A DNA stretch of 64,000 nucleotides from Terrabacter terrigena. Its GTDB lineage: Bacteria > Actinomycetota > Actinomycetes > Actinomycetales > Dermatophilaceae. Position numbers and translations under genes: made by a program. This document shows, one piece after another, positions 33,086-40,686 of the stretch (the stretch's first letter is position 1; every line of letters starts with the position of its first letter). The stretch is from assembly GCF_042676085.1 (NCBI RefSeq), contig NZ_JBHTKH010000020.1:1-64000 (forward strand), in the 5' to 3' direction. The notes beneath the pieces are model-generated. The model worked only from the letters and a program-made list of their open reading frames with translations. It ran no database searches and had not been told where the DNA came from.

Positions 33086-33113
33086 GCGGACCTTCGCCCC
33101 GTCGTGCGCGCTC

Positions 33114-33153
33114 GCGGTCGGCGGCGCCCGGCGCACCGCCGCACGCCGACCGC
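33114..33153. terminator. inverted repeat between convergent genes
   Basis: Arms GCGGTCGGCG and CGCCGACCGC (10 bp) around a 20-nt GC-rich loop, about 30-40 nt past the stop codons of both convergent neighbours. Probably a bidirectional terminator. Confidence 0.5.
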
Positions 33154-33189
33154 AACAGCGCACGGCGGTCGGCCGCACAGGGCGCGGCG

Positions 33190-34767
33190 TCAGCGCCGGC
33201 GCGTGCCGAAGATGCTGCGGGTGATCTCGCGGCCGATGACCGTGCCGGCCGACCGGAGCATCGACTTGAAGGCCGAGCTGCCGGCCACCTGCTGGATGAG
33301 GCTGGGCTCCTCCTTGGGCGCCCGCTGCCTCGGCGCGGGCGCCGGGGCCGGGGCCGGCGCAGGGGCCGGAGCGGCCTGCTGCGGTGCGGGAGCGGCCTCG
33401 AGACGCTTGGCGAGCAGCTCGTAGGCGGACTCGCGGTCGACCACGTCGGCGTACTTGGTCTTGAGCTGCGACGCGTTGACGACGGCGTCCAGGGTCGCCT
33501 GCGGCGAGGGGTCCATGAGCGAGTTCGGGGCCTTCATGCGCGTCCAGGCCACCGGCGTCGGCACGCCCCGGTCGGAGAGCACCGTGACGACCGCCTCGCC
33601 GATGCCGAGGCTGGTCAGGAGCTTCTCCATGTCGTACGCGGTGTGCGGGTAGGTCGCGATGGCCTGCTTGAGCGCCTTCGCGTCGTCGGGTGTGAAGGCG
33701 CGCAGGGCGTGCTGCACGCGGTTGCCGAGCTGGGCGAGCACACCGGAGGGGACGTCCTTCGGCGACTGGGTGACGAAGAAGACGCCGATGCCCTTGGATC
33801 GGATGAGCCGCACGGTCTGCTCGATGGCGTCGAGGAAGGCCTTGCTGGCGTCGTTGAAGAGCAGGTGCGCCTCGTCGAAGAAGAAGACGAGCTTCGGCTT
33901 GTCGACGTCGCCCTCCTCCGGCAGGTCGTGGAAGAGGTCGGCGAGCAGCCACATGAGGAACGTCGAGAAGAGCTGCGGACGGTCTTGCACCTGGGGCAGC
34001 TCGAGGCAGGAGATGATGCCCTTGCCGTCGGGAGCCGTGCGCAGCAGGTCGCTCGTCTCGAACTCGGGCTCGCCGAAGAAGGCGCCCGCGCCCTGGTCCT
34101 CGAAGGTGATGAGGTTGCGCAGGATCACGCCGGCCGTCGCGCTCGACAGGCCACCGAGCTCCTTGAGGTCGGCCTTGCCCTCGTCGGAGGTGAGGTGGCT
34201 GATGACCGCGCGAAGGTCCTTGAGGTCGAGCAGCGCCAGGCCGTTCTTGTCGGCGTAGTGGAAGATCAGCCCGAGGCTGCTCTCCTGCGTGTCGTTGAGC
34301 CCGAGCACCTTGCTGAGCAGGGTGGGTCCGAAGCCCGTGATGGTGGCGCGGATCGCGATGCCGCTGCCCTTGCCGCCCAGCGTGTAGAACTCGGTGGGGT
34401 ATGCCGTCGCAGCCCACGGCATACCGACGTCGGCCGCGCGGTCCGTGATCTTCTCGCCGCCCTCGCCGGGTGTCGCGAGACCCGACAGGTCGCCCTTCAT
34501 GTCGGCCAGGAAGACCGGCACACCCTGGTCGGCTAGCTGCTCGGCCATGAGCTGGAGAGTCTTCGTCTTGCCGGTGCCCGTCGCGCCCGCCACGAGGCCG
34601 TGCCGGTTGAGCACGCTGAGCGGGATCTGGACCGGGGCGTCGGCGTGCGCCTGCCCGTCGACGACGGCGGCACCGAGCTTGAGCACCCCACCCTCGAACG
34701 CGTAGCCCGCCCGGATCTCGTCGATCTGGCTGCCGTCACTGGACTCCGAGGCCGGTGTCTGGGTCAC
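33190..34767 (-). CDS. HerA-like P-loop ATPase (DUF853 family)
   Basis: 525 aa. Walker A GATGTGKT near residue 46 and Walker B LVFFFDEAH near 235, with the HerA-like C-terminal sensor region FFVTQSPKDVPSGVLAQLGNRVQHALRAFTP. E. coli YjgR belongs to this family; its role is unsettled, with a motor or helicase function presumed. A 16-residue Pro-Ala repeat (near 455) separates a conserved C-terminal helix pair. GTG 34767 lacks a Shine-Dalgarno, but TAGAGT (34775-34780) lies 7 nt before it. A perfect inverted pair of CGGCATAC motifs sits inside the gene at 34398-34425. Divergent from the VapB-like gene, with no partner nuclease beside it. Confidence 0.88.
   Translation of the reverse strand: MTQTPASESSDGSQIDEIRAGYAFEGGVLKLGAAVVDGQAHADAPVQIPLSVLNRHGLVAGATGTGKTKTLQLMAEQLADQGVPVFLADMKGDLSGLATPGEGGEKITDRAADVGMPWAATAYPTEFYTLGGKGSGIAIRATITGFGPTLLSKVLGLNDTQESSLGLIFHYADKNGLALLDLKDLRAVISHLTSDEGKADLKELGGLSSATAGVILRNLITFEDQGAGAFFGEPEFETSDLLRTAPDGKGIISCLELPQVQDRPQLFSTFLMWLLADLFHDLPEEGDVDKPKLVFFFDEAHLLFNDASKAFLDAIEQTVRLIRSKGIGVFFVTQSPKDVPSGVLAQLGNRVQHALRAFTPDDAKALKQAIATYPHTAYDMEKLLTSLGIGEAVVTVLSDRGVPTPVAWTRMKAPNSLMDPSPQATLDAVVNASQLKTKYADVVDRESAYELLAKRLEAAPAPQQAAPAPAPAPAPAPAPRQRAPKEEPSLIQQVAGSSAFKSMLRSAGTVIGREITRSIFGTRRR
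34398..34425. repeat. inverted pair of GGTATGCCGT motifs inside the HerA-like gene
   Basis: GGTATGCCGT (34398-34407), 8-bp spacer, ACGGCATACC (34416-34425). A perfect 10-bp palindrome inside codons for TAYP and VGMP. It joins two copies of the recurrent octamer in opposite orientation. Confidence 0.85.
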
Positions 34768-34774
34768 CTGTCGA

Positions 34775-34812
34775 ACTCTAGCCGTCACCCTGTCATGTTC
34801 GATGTCTATGCT
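34775..34812. promoter_or_regulatory. divergent leaderless promoter pair
   Basis: Leftward -10 TAGAGT (34780-34775, 7 nt before GTG 34767) and rightward -10 TATGCT (34807-34812, 6 nt before GTG 34819). The boxes are 26 bp apart, so the two RNA polymerase sites overlap and should compete. Confidence 0.5.
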
Positions 34813-34818
34813 GACCCG

Positions 34819-35115
34819 GTGATTTTCAAGGCCGTCGGTGACTCCCGCCCGTACCCCGACCACGGACTCGAGACGACCAAGGACTGGTCCAACGTGCCGC
34901 CCCGGGTGGTGCAGCTCGGCGAGCTCATCACCACCAAGAGCACCCTCGACCTGCGCAACCTCCTCGCCGACGACTCGACCTTCTACGGCGACCTCTTCCC
35001 CCACTGTGTCGAGTGGGAGGGGCAGCTCTACCTCGAGGACGGCCTCCACCGGGCATTACGCGCCGCGCTGCAGCAGAGACCTGTCCTCCACGCCCGAGTC
35101 CTCGTACTCTCCTGA
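34819..35115 (+). CDS. conserved actinobacterial protein, VapB-antitoxin-like annotation
   Basis: 98 aa. MIFKAVGDSRPYPDHG at the start and TFYGDLFPH and YLEDGLHRALRAALQQR later recall a widespread actinobacterial protein that databases label as a VapB-family antitoxin (from memory). GTG 34819 is chosen because TATGCT lies exactly 6 nt upstream; ATG 34795 has no such support. There is no PIN-domain toxin next to it, and the downstream gene (35159) is a LytR_C protein, so a toxin-antitoxin role is doubtful. Function unknown. Confidence 0.7.
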   Translation: MIFKAVGDSRPYPDHGLETTKDWSNVPPRVVQLGELITTKSTLDLRNLLADDSTFYGDLFPHCVEWEGQLYLEDGLHRALRAALQQRPVLHARVLVLS

Positions 35116-35158
35116 CACGGCCGCTCGACCACGAGCGCCGATGATTGAAGGAGGGCGG

Positions 35159-35707
35159 ATGCCGGACGCGGCCAGGGACGCGGCCCAGGACGCCGACCGC
35201 ACGTACCACGTGCGCCGTCAGCGCCGATCGGCGATCGTCATCGCGCTCGTCCTGCTCAGCATGGCAGGGGCGTTCTACTACGCCTCCACCTACTTCCGCG
35301 ACACGACGCCCAAGCCCGGTCCGTGCACGACCGTGCCGCCGCAGCAGGCGCTCACGCCTCAGGACGTCAGTCTCAACGTCTACAACTCGACGAGCCGGGC
35401 CGGTCTCGCGAAGACCGTGGCGCGCACCGCCGTCGACCGGGGTTTCAAGGTGAAGGCCGTCTCCAACGACCCGAAGAAGGCCGGCGTCAAGCAGGTGGCA
35501 CAGATCCGCTTCGGCCCCGAGGGGGCGGCCTCGGCGCGCCTCGTGCGGGCCCACGTGCCGGGTGGCGTGCTCGTCAACGACAAGCGCAAGGGCGACACGG
35601 TCGACCTCGTCGTGGGGCAGGCGTGGAAGGCCTTCGGCAAGGAGCCGGTCGCGGCCGCCCCCACGCAGACCCTGCGCCAGTGCCCCAGCGTCACCGTCGA
35701 GCCCTGA
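35159..35707 (+). CDS. LytR C-terminal domain protein, membrane anchored
   Basis: 182 aa. A basic N-terminus and one TM helix (near 30-50, SAIVIALVLLSMAGAFYYA) are followed by a LytR_C domain: VSLNVYNSTSRAGLAKTVARTAVDRGFKVKAV and VDLVVGQAW. The domain is often fused to LCP ligases; here it stands alone and may assist cell-wall polymer transfer by the LCP protein at 1.9-3.4 kb or a homologue. ATG 35159 has GAAGGAGGGCGG upstream. It follows the VapB-like gene by 43 bp, probably in one transcript. Confidence 0.85.
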   Translation: MPDAARDAAQDADRTYHVRRQRRSAIVIALVLLSMAGAFYYASTYFRDTTPKPGPCTTVPPQQALTPQDVSLNVYNSTSRAGLAKTVARTAVDRGFKVKAVSNDPKKAGVKQVAQIRFGPEGAASARLVRAHVPGGVLVNDKRKGDTVDLVVGQAWKAFGKEPVAAAPTQTLRQCPSVTVEP

Positions 35708-35748
35708 CCCTCCCCACCGTCGAGAGGCCGACGTCTGTCGCCCTTCGC

Positions 35749-35793
35749 ACGTCGAGAGGCCAAAGCCTGTCGCAGACCCTGACCTCTCGACGT
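35749..35793. repeat. inverted repeat and degenerate direct repeat in a convergent gap
   Basis: Perfect 11-bp arms ACGTCGAGAGG (35749-35759) and CCTCTCGACGT (35783-35793). A second CGTCGAGAGGCC copy at 35718-35729 makes an imperfect 24-bp direct repeat with the left arm region. It sits between convergent genes and probably works as a bidirectional terminator, although the repeat structure is richer than needed. Confidence 0.6.
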
Positions 35794-35816
35794 CGGGCTG
35801 ATGGGCCGGTGGGACG

Positions 35817-36857
35817 TCAGGAGGCGTACGGGATGCGCTGCCAGGAGAGGACGTGCTCGGCGCCGGGGCGGTTGACCGTCACGACGAGGAAGTCCTTGTT
35901 GTTGTTCGAACCGTCGACGGTCACACGCTCGAGGTTCTCGGCCGAGCCCTCGACGCCGTAGAAGCCCAACCACTTCGAGCCGGCCGCGAGCGGGCGGTCG
36001 GAGTTGTAGATGTGGCTGTCACCGTTGAAGAGGTAGACCTCGCCGTCGAAGGCGTCCGACTGGGCGACGAGCTCGCGCACGAGCGGCTGGAAGGCCGAGT
36101 TGTCGGCCCACGTCACGTCGTACGTCGGGTCGAACATGTCGGCCTGCAGGAAGAGCGCGACGGCGCGGTCGTGCCGCTGACGTGCTGAGGCGAAGGCCGA
36201 ACGCACCTGTGCCACGGCGCTGTCCATGCGCGCCTTCTCCTCGGCGACCTGTGCGGCCGTCGGGCTCGTGAAGCCCAGCTCGGGCCAGGGCAGCGTGCCG
36301 TCGTTGCTGCCGACGACGTGCAGGGTCGCGATGTCGACGCCCTGCCGGCGGAACGACACGTTCTCCGGGAAGCCGGCCGCTTCCTGCGACGCGACGGTCG
36401 TGTCGGCGCCCAGCGTGCGGCCCGGGTGGTCGAAGAACATCGAGCGGATCGTCGACAGCCGCTCGAGCGGGTCGTAGGTGCCGTTGTTGGTGCGGTGGCA
36501 GTCGGTCCACTCGTTGTCGCCCGGCGTGTAGACGAGCGGCATGGTGAACCGGTCGAACTGCGTGCGGATCATCGAGAAGTACTCGTTGGTGCACTTCGAG
36601 GAGCCGTTCTTGATGTCGCCGACATGGACCGTGAACGACAGGTCGGGCGTCGCGTTGATCTGGTCGACCCAGCGTGGGAAGGCCGCCACCTGTTCGGCGC
36701 CGTAGGGCACGTCGCCGATGACGGCGAAGGAGTAGTGGCCGTCCTTCTGCTGGCCGGGGGCCGGGGCGTCGACGGCGTGCGCGGAGCCGATGCCGGCGGG
36801 AAGGAGGACGAGGGCTGCCGCAGCTGCTGCGAGGGTGTGGGTGCGAGTGAGGTGCAT
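35817..36857 (-). CDS. secreted metallophosphoesterase
   Basis: 346 aa. Sec signal peptide with AHA cleavage site near residue 28. The calcineurin-like fold is visible as FAVIGDVPYG near 44, VHVGDIKNG near 77, TPGDNEWTDC near 112 (GDNE in place of GDHD), and a C-terminal FNGDSHIY near 275 (usual GHxH replaced by GDSH). These bind two metals and cleave phosphoester bonds outside the cell. The substrate is unknown. ATG 36857 follows GAGAGAACC. Confidence 0.8.
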   Translation of the reverse strand: MHLTRTHTLAAAAAALVLLPAGIGSAHAVDAPAPGQQKDGHYSFAVIGDVPYGAEQVAAFPRWVDQINATPDLSFTVHVGDIKNGSSKCTNEYFSMIRTQFDRFTMPLVYTPGDNEWTDCHRTNNGTYDPLERLSTIRSMFFDHPGRTLGADTTVASQEAAGFPENVSFRRQGVDIATLHVVGSNDGTLPWPELGFTSPTAAQVAEEKARMDSAVAQVRSAFASARQRHDRAVALFLQADMFDPTYDVTWADNSAFQPLVRELVAQSDAFDGEVYLFNGDSHIYNSDRPLAAGSKWLGFYGVEGSAENLERVTVDGSNNNKDFLVVTVNRPGAEHVLSWQRIPYAS

Positions 36858-36954
36858 GAGTTCGGTTCTCTCGCATCGCCGTCGAACGGCGCCACCGCCA
36901 ACGCGTGAACGGCAGGCGTCGGGTGGCTGGCCGACCGCTGGGACGGTCGCGGGC

Positions 36955-37974
36955 TCAGAGCTCGACGAGGGTCGCCACCATGAGGGCCTTGATGGTGTGC
37001 ATGCGGTTCTCGGCCTGGTCGAAGACGACGGACGCCTCCGACTCGAACACGTCGTCGGTCACCTCGAGCTCCTTGAGCCCGAACTGCTCGTGCACCTCCT
37101 GCCCGACCTTCGTCTCCAGGTCGTGGAACGCAGGCAGGCAGTGCATGAACTTCACGCGCGGATTCCCTGTCGCCGCAAGCATCTCCGCGTTGACCTGGTA
37201 GGGCAGGAGAAGCCGGATCCGCTCGTCCCAGACCTCCTTGGCCTCACCCATCGACACCCACACGTCGGTGTGCACGAAGTCCACGCCGCGTACGCCCTCG
37301 GCGACGTCCTCGGTGAGCGTGATCCGCGCACCCGTCCGGGCGGCATACCTCCTCGCGATCGCGACGACGTCGTCGGACGGCCAGAGCGGCTGCGGTGCGA
37401 CGATGCGCACGTCCATGCCGAGGATGGCGCCGGTGACGAGGAGGCTGTTGCCCATGTTGAAGCGGGCGTCGCCGACGTACGCGTACGCGATCTGCTCGTC
37501 GGGCTTGCCCGCGTGCTCGCGCATCGTCAGGGCGTCGCACAGCGACTGCGTCGGGTGCCAGTCGTCGGTGAGGCCGTTCCACACCGGCACGCCCGCGAAC
37601 GCGCCGAGCGTCTCGACGACGTCGTGGCCCGCGCCGCGGTACTGGATGCCGTCGTAGAACCGGCCCAGCACCCGCGCGGTGTCCTTGGCCGACTCCTTGT
37701 GGCCGATCTGGGAGCCGCTCGGGTCGAGGTAGGTGGTGCTCGCGCCCTGGTCGGCGGCCGCCACCTCGAAGGCGCAGCGGGTGCGCGTCGAGGTCTTCGC
37801 GAAGACCAGGGCGATGTTCTTGCCCGCCAGGCGGCGCTCCTCGCGGCCCTCGCGCTTGGCGGCCTTCAGCTCGGCGGCGAGGTCGAGCAGGGCCCGGAAC
37901 TCGTCGGGCGTGAGGTCGATCTCCTTGAGCAGGTTGCGGCGGTGGAGCCCTGAGAGGGCGGAGACGGCGGTCAT
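36955..37974 (-). CDS. argF: ornithine carbamoyltransferase, long (ArcB/ArgI-like) type
   Basis: 339 aa. Carbamoyl phosphate site STRTRCAFEVA near 57, HPTQ near 145, ornithine site SMGEA near 242 and HCLPAF near 280. Sequence and length are closer to E. coli ArgI and catabolic ArcB (FEVAAADQGA, GSQIGHKESAKDTARVL, FDQAENRMHTIKA) than to the shorter anabolic actinobacterial ArgF. No arginine deiminase, carbamate kinase or arg biosynthesis gene is near, so direction of use is open. ATG 37974 lacks a Shine-Dalgarno and has CAGCAT 6 nt upstream. Confidence 0.92.
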   Translation of the reverse strand: MTAVSALSGLHRRNLLKEIDLTPDEFRALLDLAAELKAAKREGREERRLAGKNIALVFAKTSTRTRCAFEVAAADQGASTTYLDPSGSQIGHKESAKDTARVLGRFYDGIQYRGAGHDVVETLGAFAGVPVWNGLTDDWHPTQSLCDALTMREHAGKPDEQIAYAYVGDARFNMGNSLLVTGAILGMDVRIVAPQPLWPSDDVVAIARRYAARTGARITLTEDVAEGVRGVDFVHTDVWVSMGEAKEVWDERIRLLLPYQVNAEMLAATGNPRVKFMHCLPAFHDLETKVGQEVHEQFGLKELEVTDDVFESEASVVFDQAENRMHTIKALMVATLVEL

Positions 37975-38017
37975 CGGCCGATGCTGTCAGGCGCGGGCCG
38001 CGCGCGGCAATCCGGTC

Positions 38018-38938
38018 TCAACGGGACCTGCCGACCAGCCACCGCGCGCGTGCGACGAGCGCCCTGGCCTGCAGCGGCACGACGACGCGCGGCCCCCCGC
38101 CGATGCAGAAGACGACGTCGTCGAAGCGGTGGATGCCGGGGCGGTGGGCGACGGCCCGGAAGGCGTCGCGCACCTGCCTCAGCTGCGTGGTGGTCATGAA
38201 GGGCGACGGCTCGTCGGGCTGGTAGCGCGCGCCGAGCGCGTAGTCGCGCCCCGGCCGGTCGGTCATCTCGACGTGGCAGCCGAGGACGTGGGTGACGTCG
38301 CGCTCGTCGCAGAAGGCCACGAGCCGGTCGAGCGTGGCGAGCAGGGCGTCGGAGTCCTCGACGTGGATGCGCCCGGGGTAGACCGTGTCGCCGGTGTGGA
38401 GCAGCCCCGTGGACGGGTCGAACACGGCGACGGACGCCGCGTGGTGGCCGGGGATGCCGAACACCTCGAGCACGCGGTCGCCCAGGTCGAACGTGACCAC
38501 CTCGGCAGGCCAGCCCGTGAAGCCGAAGTACGCGCGCACCGCGGCCACGTCGTGCCCCACGACGGTCGTGTGCGGGCGGTCCACGAACGCCGCGTCGCCC
38601 GCGACGTGGTCGCCGTGCCCGTGCGTGTGCGCGACGACGAGGGCGTATGCCGTGTCGCCGGCTGGGGTGGCCGCGTGGCGGTCGAGCAGCCGGTCGACGG
38701 TGCGGCGCAGCGCGGTGCCGTCGACGGCACCGGTGTCGAGAAGCAGGGCGCGCTCCGCGCCGAGGAGCAGCAGGATGAACGGCGCCTCGTACGTGAGGTC
38801 CTTGCTCTGCCGGATGAGCACGGTGCCGGGCGCGAGCTGGTGGACCTGGAGCGGCGGGTCGTGGCGGCGGCGCGGCGACGGTGCGCCGTGGATCCACTGC
38901 ACGTCGGTGTCGAGCGGTACTCGCCCACGGTCGGCCAT
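38018..38938 (-). CDS. metallo-beta-lactamase fold hydrolase
   Basis: 306 aa. Metal motif HTHGHGDH near 104-111, followed by GHHAASVAVFDPSTGLLHTGDTVYPGR near 165 (third His and bridging Asp) and GCHVEM near 220. The fold hydrolyses thioesters, phosphodiesters or lactones; nothing shows which. ATG 38938 has CACAAT at 6 nt, a leaderless-type position. It runs leftward just before tRNA-Ser(GGA). Confidence 0.85.
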   Translation of the reverse strand: MADRGRVPLDTDVQWIHGAPSPRRRHDPPLQVHQLAPGTVLIRQSKDLTYEAPFILLLLGAERALLLDTGAVDGTALRRTVDRLLDRHAATPAGDTAYALVVAHTHGHGDHVAGDAAFVDRPHTTVVGHDVAAVRAYFGFTGWPAEVVTFDLGDRVLEVFGIPGHHAASVAVFDPSTGLLHTGDTVYPGRIHVEDSDALLATLDRLVAFCDERDVTHVLGCHVEMTDRPGRDYALGARYQPDEPSPFMTTTQLRQVRDAFRAVAHRPGIHRFDDVVFCIGGGPRVVVPLQARALVARARWLVGRSR

Positions 38939-39001
38939 GGCGCGATTGTGCTCGTCGTCGACGGGCCACGGGTCGATTTCTCGTGCGGGGCAGGCCTCCG
39001 G

Positions 39002-39007
39002 TAGCCT
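39002..39007 (+). promoter_or_regulatory. -10 box of tRNA-Ser(GGA)
   Basis: TAGCCT ends 7 nt before the tRNA, so transcription should start on its first mature base. Confidence 0.6.
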
Positions 39008-39014
39008 GCGCGAC

Positions 39015-39102
39015 GGAGGATTCGCATAGTGGCCTAGTGCGCACGATTGGAAATCGTGTTGGGATAAAACCCTCGGGGGTTCAAATCCCCCATCCTCCGC
39101 CA
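39015..39102 (+). tRNA. tRNA-Ser(GGA)
   Basis: Acceptor GGAGGAT/ATCCTCC, anticodon loop TTGGAAA (GGA), class II variable arm, T loop GGGTTCAAATCCC, discriminator G 39099 and encoded CCA (39100-39102). It reads UCC/UCU. The 5' third is nearly identical to tRNA-Ser(GCT) at 3584. Confidence 0.95.
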
Positions 39103-39107
39103 GCAGC

Positions 39108-39145
39108 AACGGCCCCCATCGCGCCCAAGCGCGGTGGGGGCCGTT
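39108..39145 (+). terminator. terminator of tRNA-Ser(GGA)
   Basis: AACGGCCCCCATCGCGC pairs with GCGCGGTGGGGGCCGTT (one mismatch) over loop CCAA, followed by CTCGTTCTCGTTG. Confidence 0.8.
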
Positions 39146-39214
39146 CTCGTTCTCGTTGTCGGCGACTGCGATATCGACGCGACGAGTGTCGGTGGGGGGC
39201 GGCAGACTCGGGCG

Positions 39215-40543
39215 GTGAGCTCGACCACAGTCCGCCCCCCGCTGTCCTCCTTCTGGCACGACCTGCCACGCGAGGGGCGTCTGCTCATCTCGACGGTGGT
39301 CTTCCAGTCGATCGGCACCGGGTTGGTCCTGCCGTTCATGGTCGTCTACCTCCACGAGGTGCGCGGCATCGCGCTCGAGACCGTGGGCCTGCTGCTCGCC
39401 CTCCAGGCAGGCGTCGGCATCGTCATGGTCACGCCCGTCGGCGCCCTCATCGACCGCATCGGGGCACGCCGCGTCTATGTCAGCAGCCTCGTCGCGCTGC
39501 TGGTCGCCGACGTCGTCCTCTCGTTCGCCACGACCACGGGTCAGGCCGCGATCGCCCTCGTGCTCATGGGCTACGGCTTCGGCATCGTCTGGCCGGCCTC
39601 GGGTGCGCTCATCGGCAACCTCATCCCGTCCGAGCAGCGGCAGCGCTACTTCGGCATCAACTTCACCCTGCTCAACCTCGGCATCGGCATCGGCGGCATC
39701 GTGGGCGGCAGGTTCGTCGACGTGTCCCGGCCCGGCACCTTCACCACCGTCTACCTGCTCGACGCGCTCAGCTACGTGCCCGCGCTCGTCATCCTGCTCG
39801 TCCCGCTTCGGCATGCCCGCGACCGGGTCGAACGTCCGGCCGACGACGACGCGAAGGTCTCCTACCTCGCCCTGTTGCGCGACCCCGGGCTGCGTGCCCT
39901 GCTCCTGCTGGTGGCGGTGTCAGCTCTCGTCTCCTACCCGCAGCTCAACGCGGGCCTGCCTGCCTACGCACGTGCCGAGGGCCAGATCTCGACCGAGGGC
40001 CTCGGCTACGCGTTCGCCGCCAACACGGTCGTCATCGTGCTGCTCCAGCTCTTCGTCCTCCAGCGCATCGAGGGCAGGCGGCGCACGCGCGTGGCCGTCG
40101 TCATGGCGCTGACCTGGATGGTCGCGTGGTCACTGCTCGGCGCGACGTCGCTCGTGCCCGGCACCGTGGTGGCCACCGTGCTGCTGTGCGCGTGCGCGGG
40201 CGTCTTCGGTCTCGGCGAGACCATGCTGCAGCCGACGACCGCCGCGATGGTCAACGACCTGGCGCCCGACCACCTGCGTGGCCGCTACAACGCGCTCAGC
40301 TCGCTGATGTTCTCCGTCGCCTTCGTCGTCGGACCGGTCGTGGCCAGCTCCCTCATCGGCCGCGGTCTCGGCATGGCCTACATCGGGTTCCTCGTCGGGG
40401 GTTGCCTCGTGCTCGCCGTCATCGCCGTCGTCGTCGAGCGGCGCCTGCCCGCGCACGTCAACGGCATCCGCGACCCGGTGTCCTCGCCCGGCGTCGCGGC
40501 TGGTGGGGTCCCGACCCCGGCGGACGGGGCGATTTCCGGCTGA
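39215..40543 (+). CDS. major facilitator superfamily transporter
   Basis: 442 aa, 12 TM helices with the MFS loop 2-3 motif as GALIDRIGARRVYV near 70. It resembles drug or sugar efflux MFS proteins of the DHA1 type (GFGIVWPASGALIGNLIPSEQRQRYFGIN). Substrate unknown. GTG 39215 has no Shine-Dalgarno, but CAGACT lies 6 nt before it. The in-frame upstream extension overlaps the tRNA terminator and is unlikely to be translated. Confidence 0.88.
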   Translation: MSSTTVRPPLSSFWHDLPREGRLLISTVVFQSIGTGLVLPFMVVYLHEVRGIALETVGLLLALQAGVGIVMVTPVGALIDRIGARRVYVSSLVALLVADVVLSFATTTGQAAIALVLMGYGFGIVWPASGALIGNLIPSEQRQRYFGINFTLLNLGIGIGGIVGGRFVDVSRPGTFTTVYLLDALSYVPALVILLVPLRHARDRVERPADDDAKVSYLALLRDPGLRALLLLVAVSALVSYPQLNAGLPAYARAEGQISTEGLGYAFAANTVVIVLLQLFVLQRIEGRRRTRVAVVMALTWMVAWSLLGATSLVPGTVVATVLLCACAGVFGLGETMLQPTTAAMVNDLAPDHLRGRYNALSSLMFSVAFVVGPVVASSLIGRGLGMAYIGFLVGGCLVLAVIAVVVERRLPAHVNGIRDPVSSPGVAAGGVPTPADGAISG

Positions 40544-40557
40544 CGACGGCGGCGGCA

Positions 40558-40563
40558 TACACT
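40558..40563 (+). promoter_or_regulatory. -10 box of SRP RNA
   Basis: TACACT ends 7 nt before the SRP RNA 5' end. Its first three bases are the end of a CGGCATAC motif. Confidence 0.6.
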
Positions 40564-40570
40564 CGCTGTC

Positions 40571-40660
40571 GGCACCCCGCGTGGTGGTACCTCTCCGAAC
40601 TCCCCCAGGGCAGGAATGCAGCAAGGGTAGGAGAGCTCTTCCAGGTACGCGGGGTGTCCC
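40571..40660 (+). ncRNA. ffs: signal recognition particle RNA (small bacterial type)
   Basis: About 90 nt. The conserved helix 8 loop GGCAGGAATGCAGCAAGGG (40609-40627), with tetraloop GGAA and the asymmetric AGCA bulge, is the Ffh-binding site. Terminal pairing GGCACCCCGCGT / ACGCGGGGTGTC closes the hairpin, and TTTT follows at 40661-40664. With Ffh it directs ribosomes making membrane proteins to FtsY. In related genomes ffs sits near tadA and dnaX; both are within 10 kb here. Confidence 0.95.
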
Positions 40661-40686
40661 TTTTCCCGTCAGGTGCCCGGTGGCCG

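Noticed and set aside
34819..35707. toxin-antitoxin pair
   Set aside because: The neighbour is a membrane-anchored LytR_C protein, not a PIN or other toxin.
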